A stretch of 64,000 bases of DNA. It comes from Olsenella profusa F0195 (GTDB lineage Bacteria; Actinomycetota; Coriobacteriia; Coriobacteriales; Atopobiaceae). Below, piece after piece: positions 48,142 to 57,236 of the stretch (its first letter is position 1; each line of letters begins with the position of its first letter). The notes beneath the pieces are model-generated. The model worked only from the letters and a program-made list of their open reading frames with translations. It had not been told where the DNA came from and searched no databases. The translations under genes were made by a program, and so were the position numbers. The stretch spans positions 20,613 to 84,612 of the forward strand of contig NZ_AWEZ01000020.1 of NCBI RefSeq assembly GCF_000468755.1, given 5' to 3'.

Positions 48142-48795
48142 TTCGTTAGAGACTCTCGTTGCCCCTTGTATGCTTTGAACATAAGAGACTGCGGTGGCTA
48201 TCCTGTATCTGCCTCTCCCATTCTGAACTCATGCAAACAGACGGCGCCACCGTACCTCGCACTCCTCCCTGAGTGACCTCGTGAGTGTCGACCTGAAGGT
48301 CAGCCCTCAGACCCCCGAGACGATCGGGAAGCAGATCGCTGTATATACGGCCTCCGATCCGACCGCCGTGGCAACGCTGTAACTCACTATAAAGGCCCCA
48401 TACCGTAACACCATTTCATCATAGCAATAAACTATGGAACAGAAGGCGTACGAAAGAGGCCCTCGGAGCTGTCGCTCACATATGTATGAACAAAACGTGC
48501 GTCGATAGTCTTGGCTACAGCAATAAAAATCAACGAGAACACCACGACCAAAGAAAGCGTGGATGCCTATAGATAGTGACAATCCCACCTTCCCTACCTG
48601 CCCCACATGGAGACTCTCCTCAATCCTCAAGCCTATAGGGATCTCTGAACTCGACGAGCCTACTGTGGTTCAAGGCGAGTCATACCGCATCAGACACGTC
48701 CTCGTGCAGAGAAGTGCTCAGAGACGCTCCCCGGATGAGATACTGGAGCCGCTCAGAACCGATGCGTTTTTCGTTCAATTTCTGTTGACAAAACA
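48142..48795. other. Long intergenic region with a gene-end remnant
   Basis: Mostly AT-richer, noncoding-looking sequence; the open frames on both strands are Cys- or Arg-skewed and lack ribosome sites. A plus-strand stretch at about 48268-48381 reads SVDLKVSPQTPETIGKQI and ends at TAA, which resembles the end of a lost gene. No promoter was called. Confidence 0.35.
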
Positions 48796-49416
48796 CTACT
48801 CTCGCGAAGTCGCCTCGGCAACCCACGCCCTAAGCGCAGGATCGGGCGCTTCACCCTTGCCGTTTCGATACTTGGCGCGCGACTCCCGTATCGCAGCACG
48901 AATCGACTGCACAAGATCGGGGTTGGCACCAACCGCACTGGTGGGCACGAAGAGCGTGCCAACAACGCCCTCGTCACGAAAGGCCCAGTTTATGCCGATG
49001 AAGTTATACAGCGCGGAACCATTGAGGCCACCATCCCTGAGGAAATAGATCCCATCGTCCCCACGCACGGGCTTGTCCTTGAGCGTGAGCCAGGGCACGT
49101 TGCGCGACGAGCCATCCGCCATCGACTCGGTGAAGCCATGCTCGCTCAGGGTCACACGGTAGGTGCAGGAGAGCTCGTTGAGCGGTGCGGCCGAGACATC
49201 GCGCGCGCCATGGTACCTGAGCCACTCGTCCACGACCGAGCGCCTGGTGGAGAGCATCACGGGTGGACGCCTCATACAGGCAATGCCGAGCACGACCAGG
49301 ATCACATCGCCGACGAGGACGAGCCAGCGTCTCATCAGAGATCCCACGGAAGACCGAAGGAGATCCTTGAGTCCAGCACTATCCATATGTACGTCATAGC
49401 TCAGTGGTGTGACCAT
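48796..49416 (-). CDS. Membrane-anchored protein of the T7SS-like cluster
   Basis: A 206-residue protein with one membrane segment (about 30-47: WLVLVGDVILVVLGIAC) and a long outer or cytoplasmic domain (LSCTYRVTLSEHGFTESMAD, WAFRDEGVVGTLFVPTSAVG). It belongs to the last position of a minus-strand cluster with YukD-like and DUF4176 proteins. No family recognised. Confidence 0.6.
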   Translation of the reverse strand: MVTPLSYDVHMDSAGLKDLLRSSVGSLMRRWLVLVGDVILVVLGIACMRRPPVMLSTRRSVVDEWLRYHGARDVSAAPLNELSCTYRVTLSEHGFTESMADGSSRNVPWLTLKDKPVRGDDGIYFLRDGGLNGSALYNFIGINWAFRDEGVVGTLFVPTSAVGANPDLVQSIRAAIRESRAKYRNGKGEAPDPALRAWVAEATSRE

Positions 49417-49443
49417 CCGTCCGTTCCCTTCTCTCAGTGCTCC

Positions 49444-49593
49444 CTACCGCTTGCCCTGGTCGCGCCGCCTCCTCTCGTCACGCCTTGCGCTTGCCGAGGC
49501 GGCCAGGCCAATCACCACGCCCAGGACGACTATGACGACCAACGTGATGACGACGATCAGGAGGATCATCAATGGAAGCTTTGACCAATCCAT
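49444..49593 (-). CDS. 49-residue membrane peptide
   Basis: The ATG at 49591-49593 has a perfect GGAGGTACGT before it. Residues about 9-32 are a hydrophobic run (MILLIVVITLVVIVVLGVV), followed by a short basic tail (ARRDERRRRDQGKR). Single-pass, positive-inside tail. It is too short for most gene finders. Role in the type VII-like cluster unknown. Confidence 0.65.
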   Translation of the reverse strand: MDWSKLPLMILLIVVITLVVIVVLGVVIGLAASASARRDERRRRDQGKR

Positions 49594-49654
49594 ACGTACC
49601 TCCCCTCATCGGCAACCGAGCATACAAGCGAGCAGGCAGCCCCAACGCCCTTGT

Positions 49655-49930
49655 TCATACCAAGGCGACGTGGCTCCCGTCCACGAGCGCCCCCTTCCCA
49701 ACGAGCACGCGCACGAGCTCATTGGGGTTGAGCTGCTGGCCCGCATACGGTGCATCGCAGTACATGAGGTCGACGTCATCGGACGCCTCATAGCGCGCGG
49801 ACTCGCAACGGGCCACTATCTGCGACACGAGACGTGCGCTTTGCTCGACCGTGAGGTCAAGGGGAACGCGAAACTCATACCACGCACCAGTCGCGGGCAG
49901 TTTGACCTCAAGCAGCAGCTTGTCCTGCAT
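49655..49930 (-). CDS. YukD-like ubiquitin-fold protein (type VII secretion)
   Basis: A 91-residue protein. KLPATGAWYEFRVPLDLTVE at the start, NPNELVRVLVGKGALVDGSH near the end, and a length of about 90 match YukD/EsaB-type beta-grasp proteins, which regulate or assist type VII secretion. It lies 2 bp after the DUF4176 gene. The call rests on fold pattern and context. Confidence 0.75.
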   Translation of the reverse strand: MQDKLLLEVKLPATGAWYEFRVPLDLTVEQSARLVSQIVARCESARYEASDDVDLMYCDAPYAGQQLNPNELVRVLVGKGALVDGSHVALV

Positions 49931-49932
49931 GC

Positions 49933-50277
49933 CTACCCCTGCCCCTCGGAGCTGTCGCCCCCACCGTCATCCACCTCCGCACACGCATCCCGCTTGGCGG
50001 CGAGATAGTCCTCCTCGCCCGCCTTGAGCAGGGCGAACAGATGCTCGCTGTCGATGCTTTGGTAGCCAACATAGAGCACGGCATCGATCGAGTCCCGGTC
50101 GAACATCATGTCCTGTCCAGGCTTCACGAATCCCGTGGGATGGTCGAGGCCGAAGTAGTCCCACAGAAGGCCCGTCTCGACGTCCTGCTGCATATATCCC
50201 ATGATCGTCACTGGGCTCTCGTGCCCGACGACATGAACGACGGAGCCGATCGGCAGCCACTGGTCAGTCGTTAGCAT
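49933..50277 (-). CDS. DUF4176 family protein
   Basis: A 114-residue protein. WLPIGSVVHVVGHESPVTIM and GYMQQDVETGLLWDYFGLDH followed by HLFALLKAGEEDYLAAK match DUF4176 (LPIGSVV...). This family is found mainly beside type VII secretion genes in Firmicutes and Actinobacteria. Function unknown. Confidence 0.8.
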   Translation of the reverse strand: MLTTDQWLPIGSVVHVVGHESPVTIMGYMQQDVETGLLWDYFGLDHPTGFVKPGQDMMFDRDSIDAVLYVGYQSIDSEHLFALLKAGEEDYLAAKRDACAEVDDGGGDSSEGQG

Positions 50278-50285
50278 TGCGCCCC

Positions 50286-50765
50286 CTAGTCCTCCGCATC
50301 GTTGTAGTTCTTTGTCGCATCATCATACGAGCTCTGGTACTGCTGGGCACACCGGTCGAAGTAGGAGACGTTGTCTTGCGCCGTATGGAGCAGGTCCGTG
50401 GTCGAATCGATCTGCTCCTGCAGCCTGTCGATGACGGACTGTGCGGCCTTGATGGCATCCGTCACGTGCCCGGCGTTTGGCTGCGCGATCTTCTCCGCCG
50501 CGGAGTTGCAGCTGTCGCATTCCGTCCTGGCGGCAGCCTTCTTGCCTAGGCTGTTGAGCGCATCGATGACGTCTTGGTTGGACGGCTCCAGATCGTCGCA
50601 CTTTGACTTCACGTCCTTGGCGATCTTCATCTGCTCGTTCAGTTTGTCCAGCTCCCCCTGGTAGCCAGAGGCCTTCTGCGACCACTGGGAGGAGTTGGTC
50701 TTGCACCAGTTGACCTTGCCTTGGTAGAGGTCCATCTGGTTGGACCAGTAACTCTTGCTTGCCAT
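50286..50765 (-). CDS. Helical coiled-coil protein of the T7SS-like cluster
   Basis: A 159-residue protein, almost entirely helical: WSNQMDLYQGKVNWCKTNSS, then KLNEQMKIAKDVKSKCDDLE, a central CDSC and a C-terminal coil (VIDRLQEQIDSTTDLLHTAQ). WxG-like turns (YWSNQMDLYQG) and helical hairpin layout resemble type VII substrates or their partners (DUF5082-like). It has no signal peptide. A secreted or chaperone role is possible. Confidence 0.65.
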   Translation of the reverse strand: MASKSYWSNQMDLYQGKVNWCKTNSSQWSQKASGYQGELDKLNEQMKIAKDVKSKCDDLEPSNQDVIDALNSLGKKAAARTECDSCNSAAEKIAQPNAGHVTDAIKAAQSVIDRLQEQIDSTTDLLHTAQDNVSYFDRCAQQYQSSYDDATKNYNDAED

Positions 50766-50801
50766 GCTGCCATCCTTTCTATGTGTGGGGAGAGGCGGGC
50801 A

Positions 50802-51749
50802 TCAACTGGATGGGTTGCTCTCCCCCGGCCACGGGTACGCGTGGTCAAGGGCATGGAACAGGTCGCCGTCCTCGTAGAAGTCGACGGCCACGAACGCCGT
50901 GGGGTCTTCCCAGTCAGGAAAGTTATTGCACCAGTCCTCGGGGATGCCCTCGTGGGCGGCGTGGCAGCGAGCGTACATGGCACCGAGCTTTGGCACTATG
51001 ACGCACCAGCGCATGTACACCGGTCCCCTACACACGTCTGGATCGTTCCACCCGTACTCCCTGCCCATCGTGCAGCCGCGCCTGTCGTCCACGTACACCT
51101 CGTACCGACGCCAGGTGATGGACCCGACCGCATGGGCCAGCTCGAGCATGGGCTCGATGTCGAGCCCATGCTCCGCACAGTAGCTCCTCACAAAGCGCCT
51201 GTCGTTCGTGTTGAGGGCACGGAACAAGGGGTCGGTGTCGTATTCCACGAACCTCTCATGCCACTCTCGCGTGGCTGCCTGGAAGGGGAATTTCCTCTCG
51301 TCGAACAGCTCGCGGAAGCTCTGGGGCCACCGGGAGCGGTCGTCCGGGAGGGGCTTCAGGTTGAAGATGCCCGGTGCCGCCTGCACGAGTCCCGTGGCAC
51401 CGTCGTCACCCATGGTGACGCCCATCGTCCTGTCCTTGCCGGCACGCCCGTCCGTGATGGTGAGCCCGGGCCTCCTCAGGGGCGCCAAAGCCCTCTCCAG
51501 CTTGGGGTTGGGGTTTCCCTCGGCATCCACCCAGCCGGCGGGATGGAGGCGCCCAACCATGCTCTCCCTCCAAGGGCCCTGCCAGGACTTCTCCATGGAG
51601 GCGCTCGCGAGGTCCATCGAGCCCACGTTGCACGCAACGCCGCCGCTGTCACAGCCGTCAAACAGCACGAACAGGTCCTCCCGCGAGAGCGGGAGCCTCT
51701 CGAGCGGGAGCTCTGCGAGGTCTATCTGGTTTCTCTTCTTGAAGAGCAT
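50802..51749 (-). CDS. Unknown protein, first gene of the T7SS-like cluster
   Basis: A 315-residue soluble protein. It begins FKKRNQIDLAELPLERLPLS and includes an acidic, Trp-rich middle and an end with GIPEDWCNNFPDWEDPTAFV. The layout is loosely EspG- or substrate-like (alpha/beta with a long N-terminal helix), but I see no decisive motif. It probably starts the operon running to 48796. Confidence 0.55.
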   Translation of the reverse strand: MLFKKRNQIDLAELPLERLPLSREDLFVLFDGCDSGGVACNVGSMDLASASMEKSWQGPWRESMVGRLHPAGWVDAEGNPNPKLERALAPLRRPGLTITDGRAGKDRTMGVTMGDDGATGLVQAAPGIFNLKPLPDDRSRWPQSFRELFDERKFPFQAATREWHERFVEYDTDPLFRALNTNDRRFVRSYCAEHGLDIEPMLELAHAVGSITWRRYEVYVDDRRGCTMGREYGWNDPDVCRGPVYMRWCVIVPKLGAMYARCHAAHEGIPEDWCNNFPDWEDPTAFVAVDFYEDGDLFHALDHAYPWPGESNPSS

Positions 51750-51781
51750 GGGAAGGCTTCCCCTCCTCTAGTTGTTGCATC

Positions 51782-51873
51782 TGAGAGCCGAGTATCGAAT
51801 GCTCGCGGACATGGCAAAGCAGGCAGCGGGGCCGCTTGCGGAATGCCCGAAAGCATTCGGAATTCGGCTCTCA
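51782..51873. repeat. 92-bp element with 21-bp imperfect inverted ends
   Basis: The arms tgagagccgagtatcgaatgc (18 of 21 matching the inverse of the other end) bracket a short GC-rich middle. It lies directly upstream of the T7SS-like operon. Its size and ends suit a MITE- or REP-like element. I see no target-site duplication. Confidence 0.55.
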
Positions 51874-52509
51874 AGGCGCGGCGTCCCAACGAATAACGAG
51901 AGATCGAAGAACTACGGTTTAGCCCTTGACTTCATATAGCTGACCTTCCATGCTGCCTTATCCTGTCCGCTGAATGCGCGTCGCAGGGTTGTAAGACCCC
52001 AGCTCAAGCACTGATGGCACATCGGAGCCGAAGGCACTGACACGTGACGCGCCGTTACACATGAGCATCAGGAGCAGGGCTGCCATACTTGCCTCCACCC
52101 CTCTCCGTCAGTCGGCGCGTGCGGTGGTCGTGCCTAGCGCACAACTTCATATTTTTATGATAGTTCAAATATTCTTGATGTGTCTATATTGATTCTTCTC
52201 AAAATCCATATCAGCCCTCTAGAAGGGGAGGGCGGCGGCAGATGCATCCATGGGTGGAGGTTCCGCGCCGTGGTGGTGTCCGGAAGATGGATGATGGATG
52301 GAGCGCCCACCAGGCACCACCAATCAGGGCCACACACACCAGCGAGCGCCCCTACGAAACCCCTGCGCAAAAGGGGCCGGCATTGGAGGCCTGTACTCCT
52401 ACGAGTTGACCATGGCCCGCCTCTGCATGGAACGCAGCTACCATCAATGACTTTGCTATTACGTTGATGGAATGGGGCAAAGAGTCCGCGCTCAGGGAGG
52501 GAAGTTACC
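51874..52509. other. Intergenic region between divergent small-gene clusters
   Basis: There are several stretches of AT-rich sequence (about 52140-52205), which could hold promoters for both flanking clusters. No gene is convincing; the longest frame (52155-52562, minus) lacks a ribosome site and codon character. Confidence 0.4.
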
Positions 52510-52632
52510 ATGTCAATAGGGATGGCCGTGGTGCCCGGGCTGATTTCAGGGGCCGCAGCCATCGTGCTGTATATGGGGATACGGAAGGCCGATAGCGCTT
52601 CGGGATTCGCCGAGAGCGAGGCGGTATCATGA
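52510..52632 (+). CDS. 40-residue membrane peptide
   Basis: Starts at ATG 52510 with GGGAGGG upstream and overlaps the next gene (ATGA at 52629). One hydrophobic segment (MAVVPGLISGAAAIVLYMGI) then a polar tail. It is the first of a three-gene plus-strand cluster, opposite the T7SS-like operon. Function unknown. Confidence 0.6.
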   Translation: MSIGMAVVPGLISGAAAIVLYMGIRKADSASGFAESEAVS

Positions 52633-53162
52633 GCTTCCCTGGCAGGAGGCGGCTTGTCGTTATAATCGCTGCGGCGTGCACCGTCATCGCCCTCGCGCTC
52701 CCCTTCCTCATAGGCTTCTCCCTAACCCCGGACGTTTCGGAGTCCTCCCTCAGCCAGGCGATAGACCGGGAGAACGCCCACAACAAGCAGCTGCTGACCC
52801 TACGACACAACATGCAGCCGACCCTCGACGAGTTCAAGGGCATCCTGTCGGGCATGCGCACGGCAAGCCCCCAGAACGTTGCCCTCTCGGTATACGAGCA
52901 GATTGGCCTGCAGAGCAGCGCCGAGCATGCCGTCGGCTCGTATCTGCACGTCAGCTCCTACATCGAGGATTGCGACGTGTCGGAAGACGGTGGCACCGTA
53001 CGCGTCATGTATGAATGCGCGGCCATCACCGCAGACAGTGAGAAGGTGGTTATCGCGGATCGCACGCGGGCCACATGGGACATCGAGAAACGGGACTGCT
53101 CATGGACGGTCACATCCGCTCACGATGACAACCCAGCGCTCTCATTGGATGGGAGGCCATAG
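52629..53162 (+). CDS. Membrane-anchored protein, DUF4878-like layout
   Basis: A 177-residue protein. One N-terminal membrane helix (about 9-30: VVIIAAACTVIALALPFLIG) and an outer domain with helix and beta strands (VGSYLHVSSYIEDCDVSEDG, VIADRTRATWDIEKRDCSWT). The layout resembles small NTF2-like (SnoaL/DUF4878) extracytoplasmic domains with paired cysteines. It is not recognised beyond that. Confidence 0.6.
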   Translation: MSFPGRRRLVVIIAAACTVIALALPFLIGFSLTPDVSESSLSQAIDRENAHNKQLLTLRHNMQPTLDEFKGILSGMRTASPQNVALSVYEQIGLQSSAEHAVGSYLHVSSYIEDCDVSEDGGTVRVMYECAAITADSEKVVIADRTRATWDIEKRDCSWTVTSAHDDNPALSLDGRP

Positions 53163-53165
53163 ACA

Positions 53166-53648
53166 ATGGGGTCTGTTACAGCCAAACGAGCGCTGCGGGC
53201 CGTTGCGGTGGCGCTGATCGCGATCGTCGTGGCGACGGGATTATACCTGTTGGCACACCTTGCCCTGCAGGATTCCCACAAACGGGAGTTTCAGCCCCTC
53301 ATCGAGGACACACGCAGCCTGGTCAAGGGCAAGACCGTCCTCGACGAGAGCGACCCGAGGTGGGGAATCTACGGCTACAAGAGAACGGAACTGCCCGACG
53401 ACGTGCGCGTGACGTGCCAAATCAATTACATCGAGGGGTACATCTGGGGTGACAGTGGCAAGGTGTACACTAGCGACTTCATAGAATGCTACAACCACGA
53501 CGGTAACGTGGAGTATGGCTCGGGTGACGGCCTAGTCGAGTGGACGGTCCATCGCGACGCACAGGGAAGGTGGCAGATCGAGAACGTCCGCCACGTGGAC
53601 ATAGGGGCGAGCTGGCTGCTGTTCGGCATCCCATATATTTGGAGCTAG
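53166..53648 (+). CDS. Membrane-anchored protein, paralogue-like neighbour
   Basis: A 160-residue protein 3 bp after the previous stop. N-terminal membrane helix (about 11-33: AVAVALIAIVVATGLYLLAH) and an outer domain (DDVRVTCQINYIEGYIWGDS, DGLVEWTVHRDAQGRWQIEN). The overall plan matches the preceding gene, suggesting a related pair of surface proteins. Confidence 0.6.
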   Translation: MGSVTAKRALRAVAVALIAIVVATGLYLLAHLALQDSHKREFQPLIEDTRSLVKGKTVLDESDPRWGIYGYKRTELPDDVRVTCQINYIEGYIWGDSGKVYTSDFIECYNHDGNVEYGSGDGLVEWTVHRDAQGRWQIENVRHVDIGASWLLFGIPYIWS

Positions 53649-53971
53649 GGCCACATGCCACGACAGCGTTTCGAGAGCTGGTAATCGTATATGGAACAGC
53701 ATTTCGGATGACATGGAGACGCCCTTGCCACGCGGCGTCTTGGGGATTCGCATGTGCACCGTACTCGCCGGAGATCACCCCACGAGAAACGAGAGCCTAG
53801 CGGTCTACAGGTGGTACTGGAACAGTGGGGTACGACATCGGTGAGCCACTTCTCAGATACTGTGAGCCCAAGGGCCGCAACTCACGGGATACGGCATCGC
53901 CGAGGCGAACCCTGCTCATTTATCGGTGCCCGTGATGCTCAGATCACGATGCGGTTCCGGCGCAGCCCCTA

Positions 53972-54190
53972 TTGCACATCAATATCCTCTCCGCTGACCA
54001 CAGTTGCAAACTCACCGTCATGCATTTTACGGTGTTCCATGACCGCTTTTTCGTTCTGGATGGGACGGAGACGGAGGGCTCCTTCGTCGACGCGTCATTC
54101 GAGGATACTGACAAAAGAAGCTTCGCCGTCACCCGCATCGAGGATGCGGCTATGGTCGACGTAATCGTCCAACACCATGAGCTCCCTGCC
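53972..54190 (+). pseudogene. Fragment of an ORF6N-family gene 3' end
   Basis: The frame reads LTVMHFTVFHDRFFVLDGTE, then KRSFAVTRIED, matching LTIKHTTSFHDRFLILDGTE and KKSFAIARLED at the end of the gene at 56143-57066. The 5' part is missing and only about 60 codons remain. It is a decayed second copy, 2 kb upstream of the intact one. Confidence 0.8.
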
Positions 54191-54346
54191 AGTCCTGGAA
54201 AGCGCCCTTGTCTTTGTCGTGATTCCCTTCGTCTATGCTGCCTATTTGGTGGCGTGCGGGGGCACGTCCGAGGCATGAGCAAATGGCGAAGCGCCGCGCG
54301 TCCGACCCTCACCTGAAGCCTAGACATAGGCGTTTCATGGCCCCCT

Positions 54347-54530
54347 GGAGCGTTTTGGCCCCAAGTGCGTGATGACCCCTGCCAATTTCGAAGGAGATCG
54401 AAGACACAATCGGCCGGCCATGTACCATCTGTCCCACGTCGCAAGCATCAGGCGAGGAAATTGGCAGCGAGCGGGCCTTCTTCCACCGCGGAACCGGCGG
54501 GTCATCACGCACTTGGGGCCAAAACGCTCC
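54347..54530. repeat. 184-bp element with perfect 32-bp inverted ends
   Basis: The arms at 54347-54378 and 54499-54530 are exact inverse copies; an inner 11-bp pair (ctgccaatttc / gaaattggcag) sits inside. The 120-bp middle has no gene. This is either a non-autonomous transposable element (MITE) or a very strong cruciform. I find no clear target-site duplication. Confidence 0.75.
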
Positions 54531-54714
54531 CGTGGCCGCCGGGATGGGCGCGCCAACCCGGTAGCGTGGTTACCCATTGTTATACCGACGGCAGCGACGC
54601 CGCCGATCATGACCACCCGCACAGCGGGTGACTTTCTGATGCCGCACCACGCACAGCACAGGCTAAGGCCTCGAAAACCCTGGTCCGCCTAATAGGCCAG
54701 GAATTGCAACTACA

Positions 54715-54751
54715 TGGTCGCGGGGGCTGGATTTGAACCTACGACCTCCGG
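54715..54751 (-). other. tRNA-iMet 3'-end remnant, likely attachment site of a second element
   Basis: The minus strand reads ...GGAGGTCGTAGG, TTCAAATCCAGCCCCCGCG, ACCA: the T arm, acceptor end and CCA typical of initiator tRNA-Met in actinobacteria. The 5' half of a tRNA is absent. It lies 200 bp before a broken integrase, the usual layout of a tRNA-integrated element after loss of its other end. Confidence 0.75.
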
Positions 54752-54948
54752 AACATAAGCGATTCAAGCTGGAGGTTCCGTAAATTCTCCCTCGTCTACC
54801 TCGTCTGGATGCACGGCGCTGAGCAGGCGTTTTGTGTTTTTTCGCGTCTCCAACGGTCTGTAGGATTCTGCTTCTTCTGCATCTCCAACCTCGTTTTGGC
54901 GGTCACTTGGCGGTCAGAAACGGCTGTCGAAAACCGAGCGGAAGGAAG

Positions 54949-56153
54949 ATGCAGAGCCTTACCTACACCAGCCGTGGCCTGAGGAGACGGAGAAACAGCG
55001 ACCGATGGGAGGCGGTCCTCTCGCACACCGACCCCGTGACGGGCGAGGTCGTGAGGACGTTCCATACGGTCGAGGGGAAAACGCGCCGGCAGGCGGAGCG
55101 TGCACGCGACGCGCTCATCCTTGAGCTCGAGCGCAAGGGAGGTGCCGTCGGCTCCTCGATGAGTCGTGCGCGAGTTCATGGAGCAGTTCCTCGCCTACAA
55201 GGAGGGCTCGGGCACCATCGAGCCCTCGACGGTGCGCGGATACCGCGCCGAGGCACGCCAGATTGACTCCTGGAGGACGTGTCGGGTTGGATGCGAGACA
55301 TGAGCGCGGACGGCTACGCGCCCAAGAGCTGCTCTAAGGCATTCCGCCTGCTGAAACAGGCGCTTAAGTGGGCCGTTGCGCAGGACCTCATAGCGAAGAA
55401 CCCCTGCGACTTCTGCAAGCCGCCCAAGCGCGTGAAGACGCCCATCAACGCCCTCTCGCGCGAGGAGCGCACGCGGATGCTGCGCCTCGCCATGCAGGCG
55501 GAGCCGCAGCCCTTGGGCTTCGCGGTGGAGATAGCCCTCACCACAGGCATGAGGCGCGGCGAGGTCTGCGCTCTCAGGTGGTCGGACCTCTCCGATGACG
55601 GCACCATAACCGTCAGCCACACCCTAGGGAACGGCCCCGGCGGCTTCTACCTGAAGGAGCCCAAGACCGGGAGCTCCGCCCGGACGATTCCCCTCACCAA
55701 GCACCTGGACACGATGCTCTCCGCCAGGCGCCGCGATGCGGAGCGCGTGGCGCGCCAGATGGGCGTGTCGCTGGGAGATATCCCTACATCCTGGGCACGC
55801 AGGAGGAGAAGAGCCGGCCCTACAACCCCACGCAGCTCGGCAAGGACTTCGCCGCCTTCTGCAAGATGAACGGCTTCAAGTGCACCTTTCGCGACCTCAG
55901 GCACACCTTCGCCACCATGATGATCGCGAACGGCTGCGACGTGAGGACCGTGGCGAGTTACCTGGGACACGCGAGCGTGAGCATGACGCTGGACATCTAC
56001 GCCGACGTTGACCCCGACGCCAAGCGCGCCGCCGTGGACAATCTGGCGCCTCATGCGCTGACTCTTCCGCGCCGTCTCGCGGTGGATGTGAGCACGCGCT
56101 TGATAAAATTGCATCGACGGTTCGTGCAGAAAGGCTACGGCTATGCCCGATAA
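54949..56153 (+). pseudogene. Tyrosine integrase of a decayed element, frameshifted
   Basis: ATG 54949 begins a readable arm-binding domain (LTYTSRGLRRRRNSDRWEAV) but shifts frame near 55165 (next piece VREFMEQFLAYKEGSGTIEP), again near 55285 (VSGWMRDMSADGYAPKSCSK) and near 55785. Catalytic pieces survive: TGMRRGE, LKEPKTGSSARTI, DLRHTFA, LGHASVSMTLDIYAD. Three frame changes mean no full-length protein. It is the integrase of the element at the tRNA-iMet site. Confidence 0.85.
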
Positions 56154-57066
56154 AGAACCTGCCAAGACAGAGACCTCAATTGCTCTCTCAGACGACATGC
56201 AAATCAGGAACATGATCTACACCGTGCGAGGCCAGCAGGTCATACTCGACAGCGACCTCGCCGAACTGTATGGTGTTGAGACGAGGGCGATCAATCAGGC
56301 GGTCACGAGAAACCCTGGCCGCTTTCCAGAGCGCTTCTGCTTCAAGCTCACAAGCGAGGAATCGGAAATCTTGAAATCACAATCTGTGATTTCAAGATCG
56401 GAAAGCTGGGGCGGCAGGCGAAAGCCTCCGCGCGTCTTCACCGAGCAGGGCGTGTCGATGCTCTCCGCCGTGCTGCGCAGCAGCACGGCCATCGACGTGA
56501 GCGTGCGCATCATGGACGCCTTCGTCGAGATGCGACACTTCATCGCGGACAATGCCCGCATGTTCGAGCAGATCCGCACGGTTGAGCTCAGGCAGCTGGA
56601 ATACCAGAAAGCCACCGACGAGCGCTTCGAGCGCGTCTTCGACTACATGGAGGCCCACAAGGCGCCGAGCCAGAGGGTCTTCTTCGAGGGCCAGGTCTAC
56701 GACGCGTTCGAGCTCCTGGTCTCGCTCGTGCAGAGGGCAAGGCGCGGGATCGTCCTAGTCGACGGCTACGTGAACACGGGGACGCTCAACATCCTCGCCA
56801 AGAAGCAGCCAGGCGTCTCCGTCACCGTGTGGACGCATCCCAAGACCAACCTCACAGAGCGCGACATTGCGACCTTCAACGCGCAGTACCCGACGCTCAC
56901 GATCAAGCACACGACCTCGTTCCACGACCGCTTCCTCATCCTGGACGGTACCGAAGGCTACCTGATTGGAGCGTCGCTGAAGGACGCCGGCAAGAAGAGC
57001 TTCGCCATTGCCAGACTTGAGGATCCAAACATCGTCGAATCGATCGTCTCCACGCTCGGCGAGTAG
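56143..57066 (+). CDS. ORF6N-domain protein with C-terminal PLD-like domain
   Basis: A 307-residue protein whose start overlaps the broken integrase stop. Residues about 24-115 are an ORF6N (phage antirepressor-like) domain (RNMIYTVRGQQVILDSDLAE, and MLSAVLRSSTAIDVSVRIMD). The C-terminal part includes FHDRFLILDGT (H261), the HxxxxxxD-type pattern of phospholipase-D-like nuclease folds. It may regulate or cut foreign DNA. It is intact and neighbours a broken element. Confidence 0.8.
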   Translation: MPDKEPAKTETSIALSDDMQIRNMIYTVRGQQVILDSDLAELYGVETRAINQAVTRNPGRFPERFCFKLTSEESEILKSQSVISRSESWGGRRKPPRVFTEQGVSMLSAVLRSSTAIDVSVRIMDAFVEMRHFIADNARMFEQIRTVELRQLEYQKATDERFERVFDYMEAHKAPSQRVFFEGQVYDAFELLVSLVQRARRGIVLVDGYVNTGTLNILAKKQPGVSVTVWTHPKTNLTERDIATFNAQYPTLTIKHTTSFHDRFLILDGTEGYLIGASLKDAGKKSFAIARLEDPNIVESIVSTLGE

Positions 57067-57186
57067 GAGAACGGAGCATCTAGCTGCTAAGGTCGCAATT
57101 TGTGACCTTAGCGCGATGAAGTTGAGCAGCAACGATAATGGCAGCCTTGCGCATGGCACCTTACGACCATGCCAACGTCTTGCAGA

Positions 57187-57229
57187 TCAGGTAGGGGGCG
57201 CGCCAACTAATGGCGCGCCCCCCTACCTG
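57187..57229 (+). terminator. Strong hairpin after the ORF6N gene
   Basis: The stem caggtaggggg-cgcgcca / tggcgcg-cccccctacctg, 18 bp with one bulge, and loop actaa. It also faces the end of the gene on the opposite strand, so it may serve both. Confidence 0.75.
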
Positions 57230-57236
57230 ATTCAGG

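Noticed and set aside
48307..48630. 107-codon minus-strand frame with hydrophobic parts
   Set aside because: No ribosome site, Cys- and Tyr-rich composition unlike neighbouring genes.
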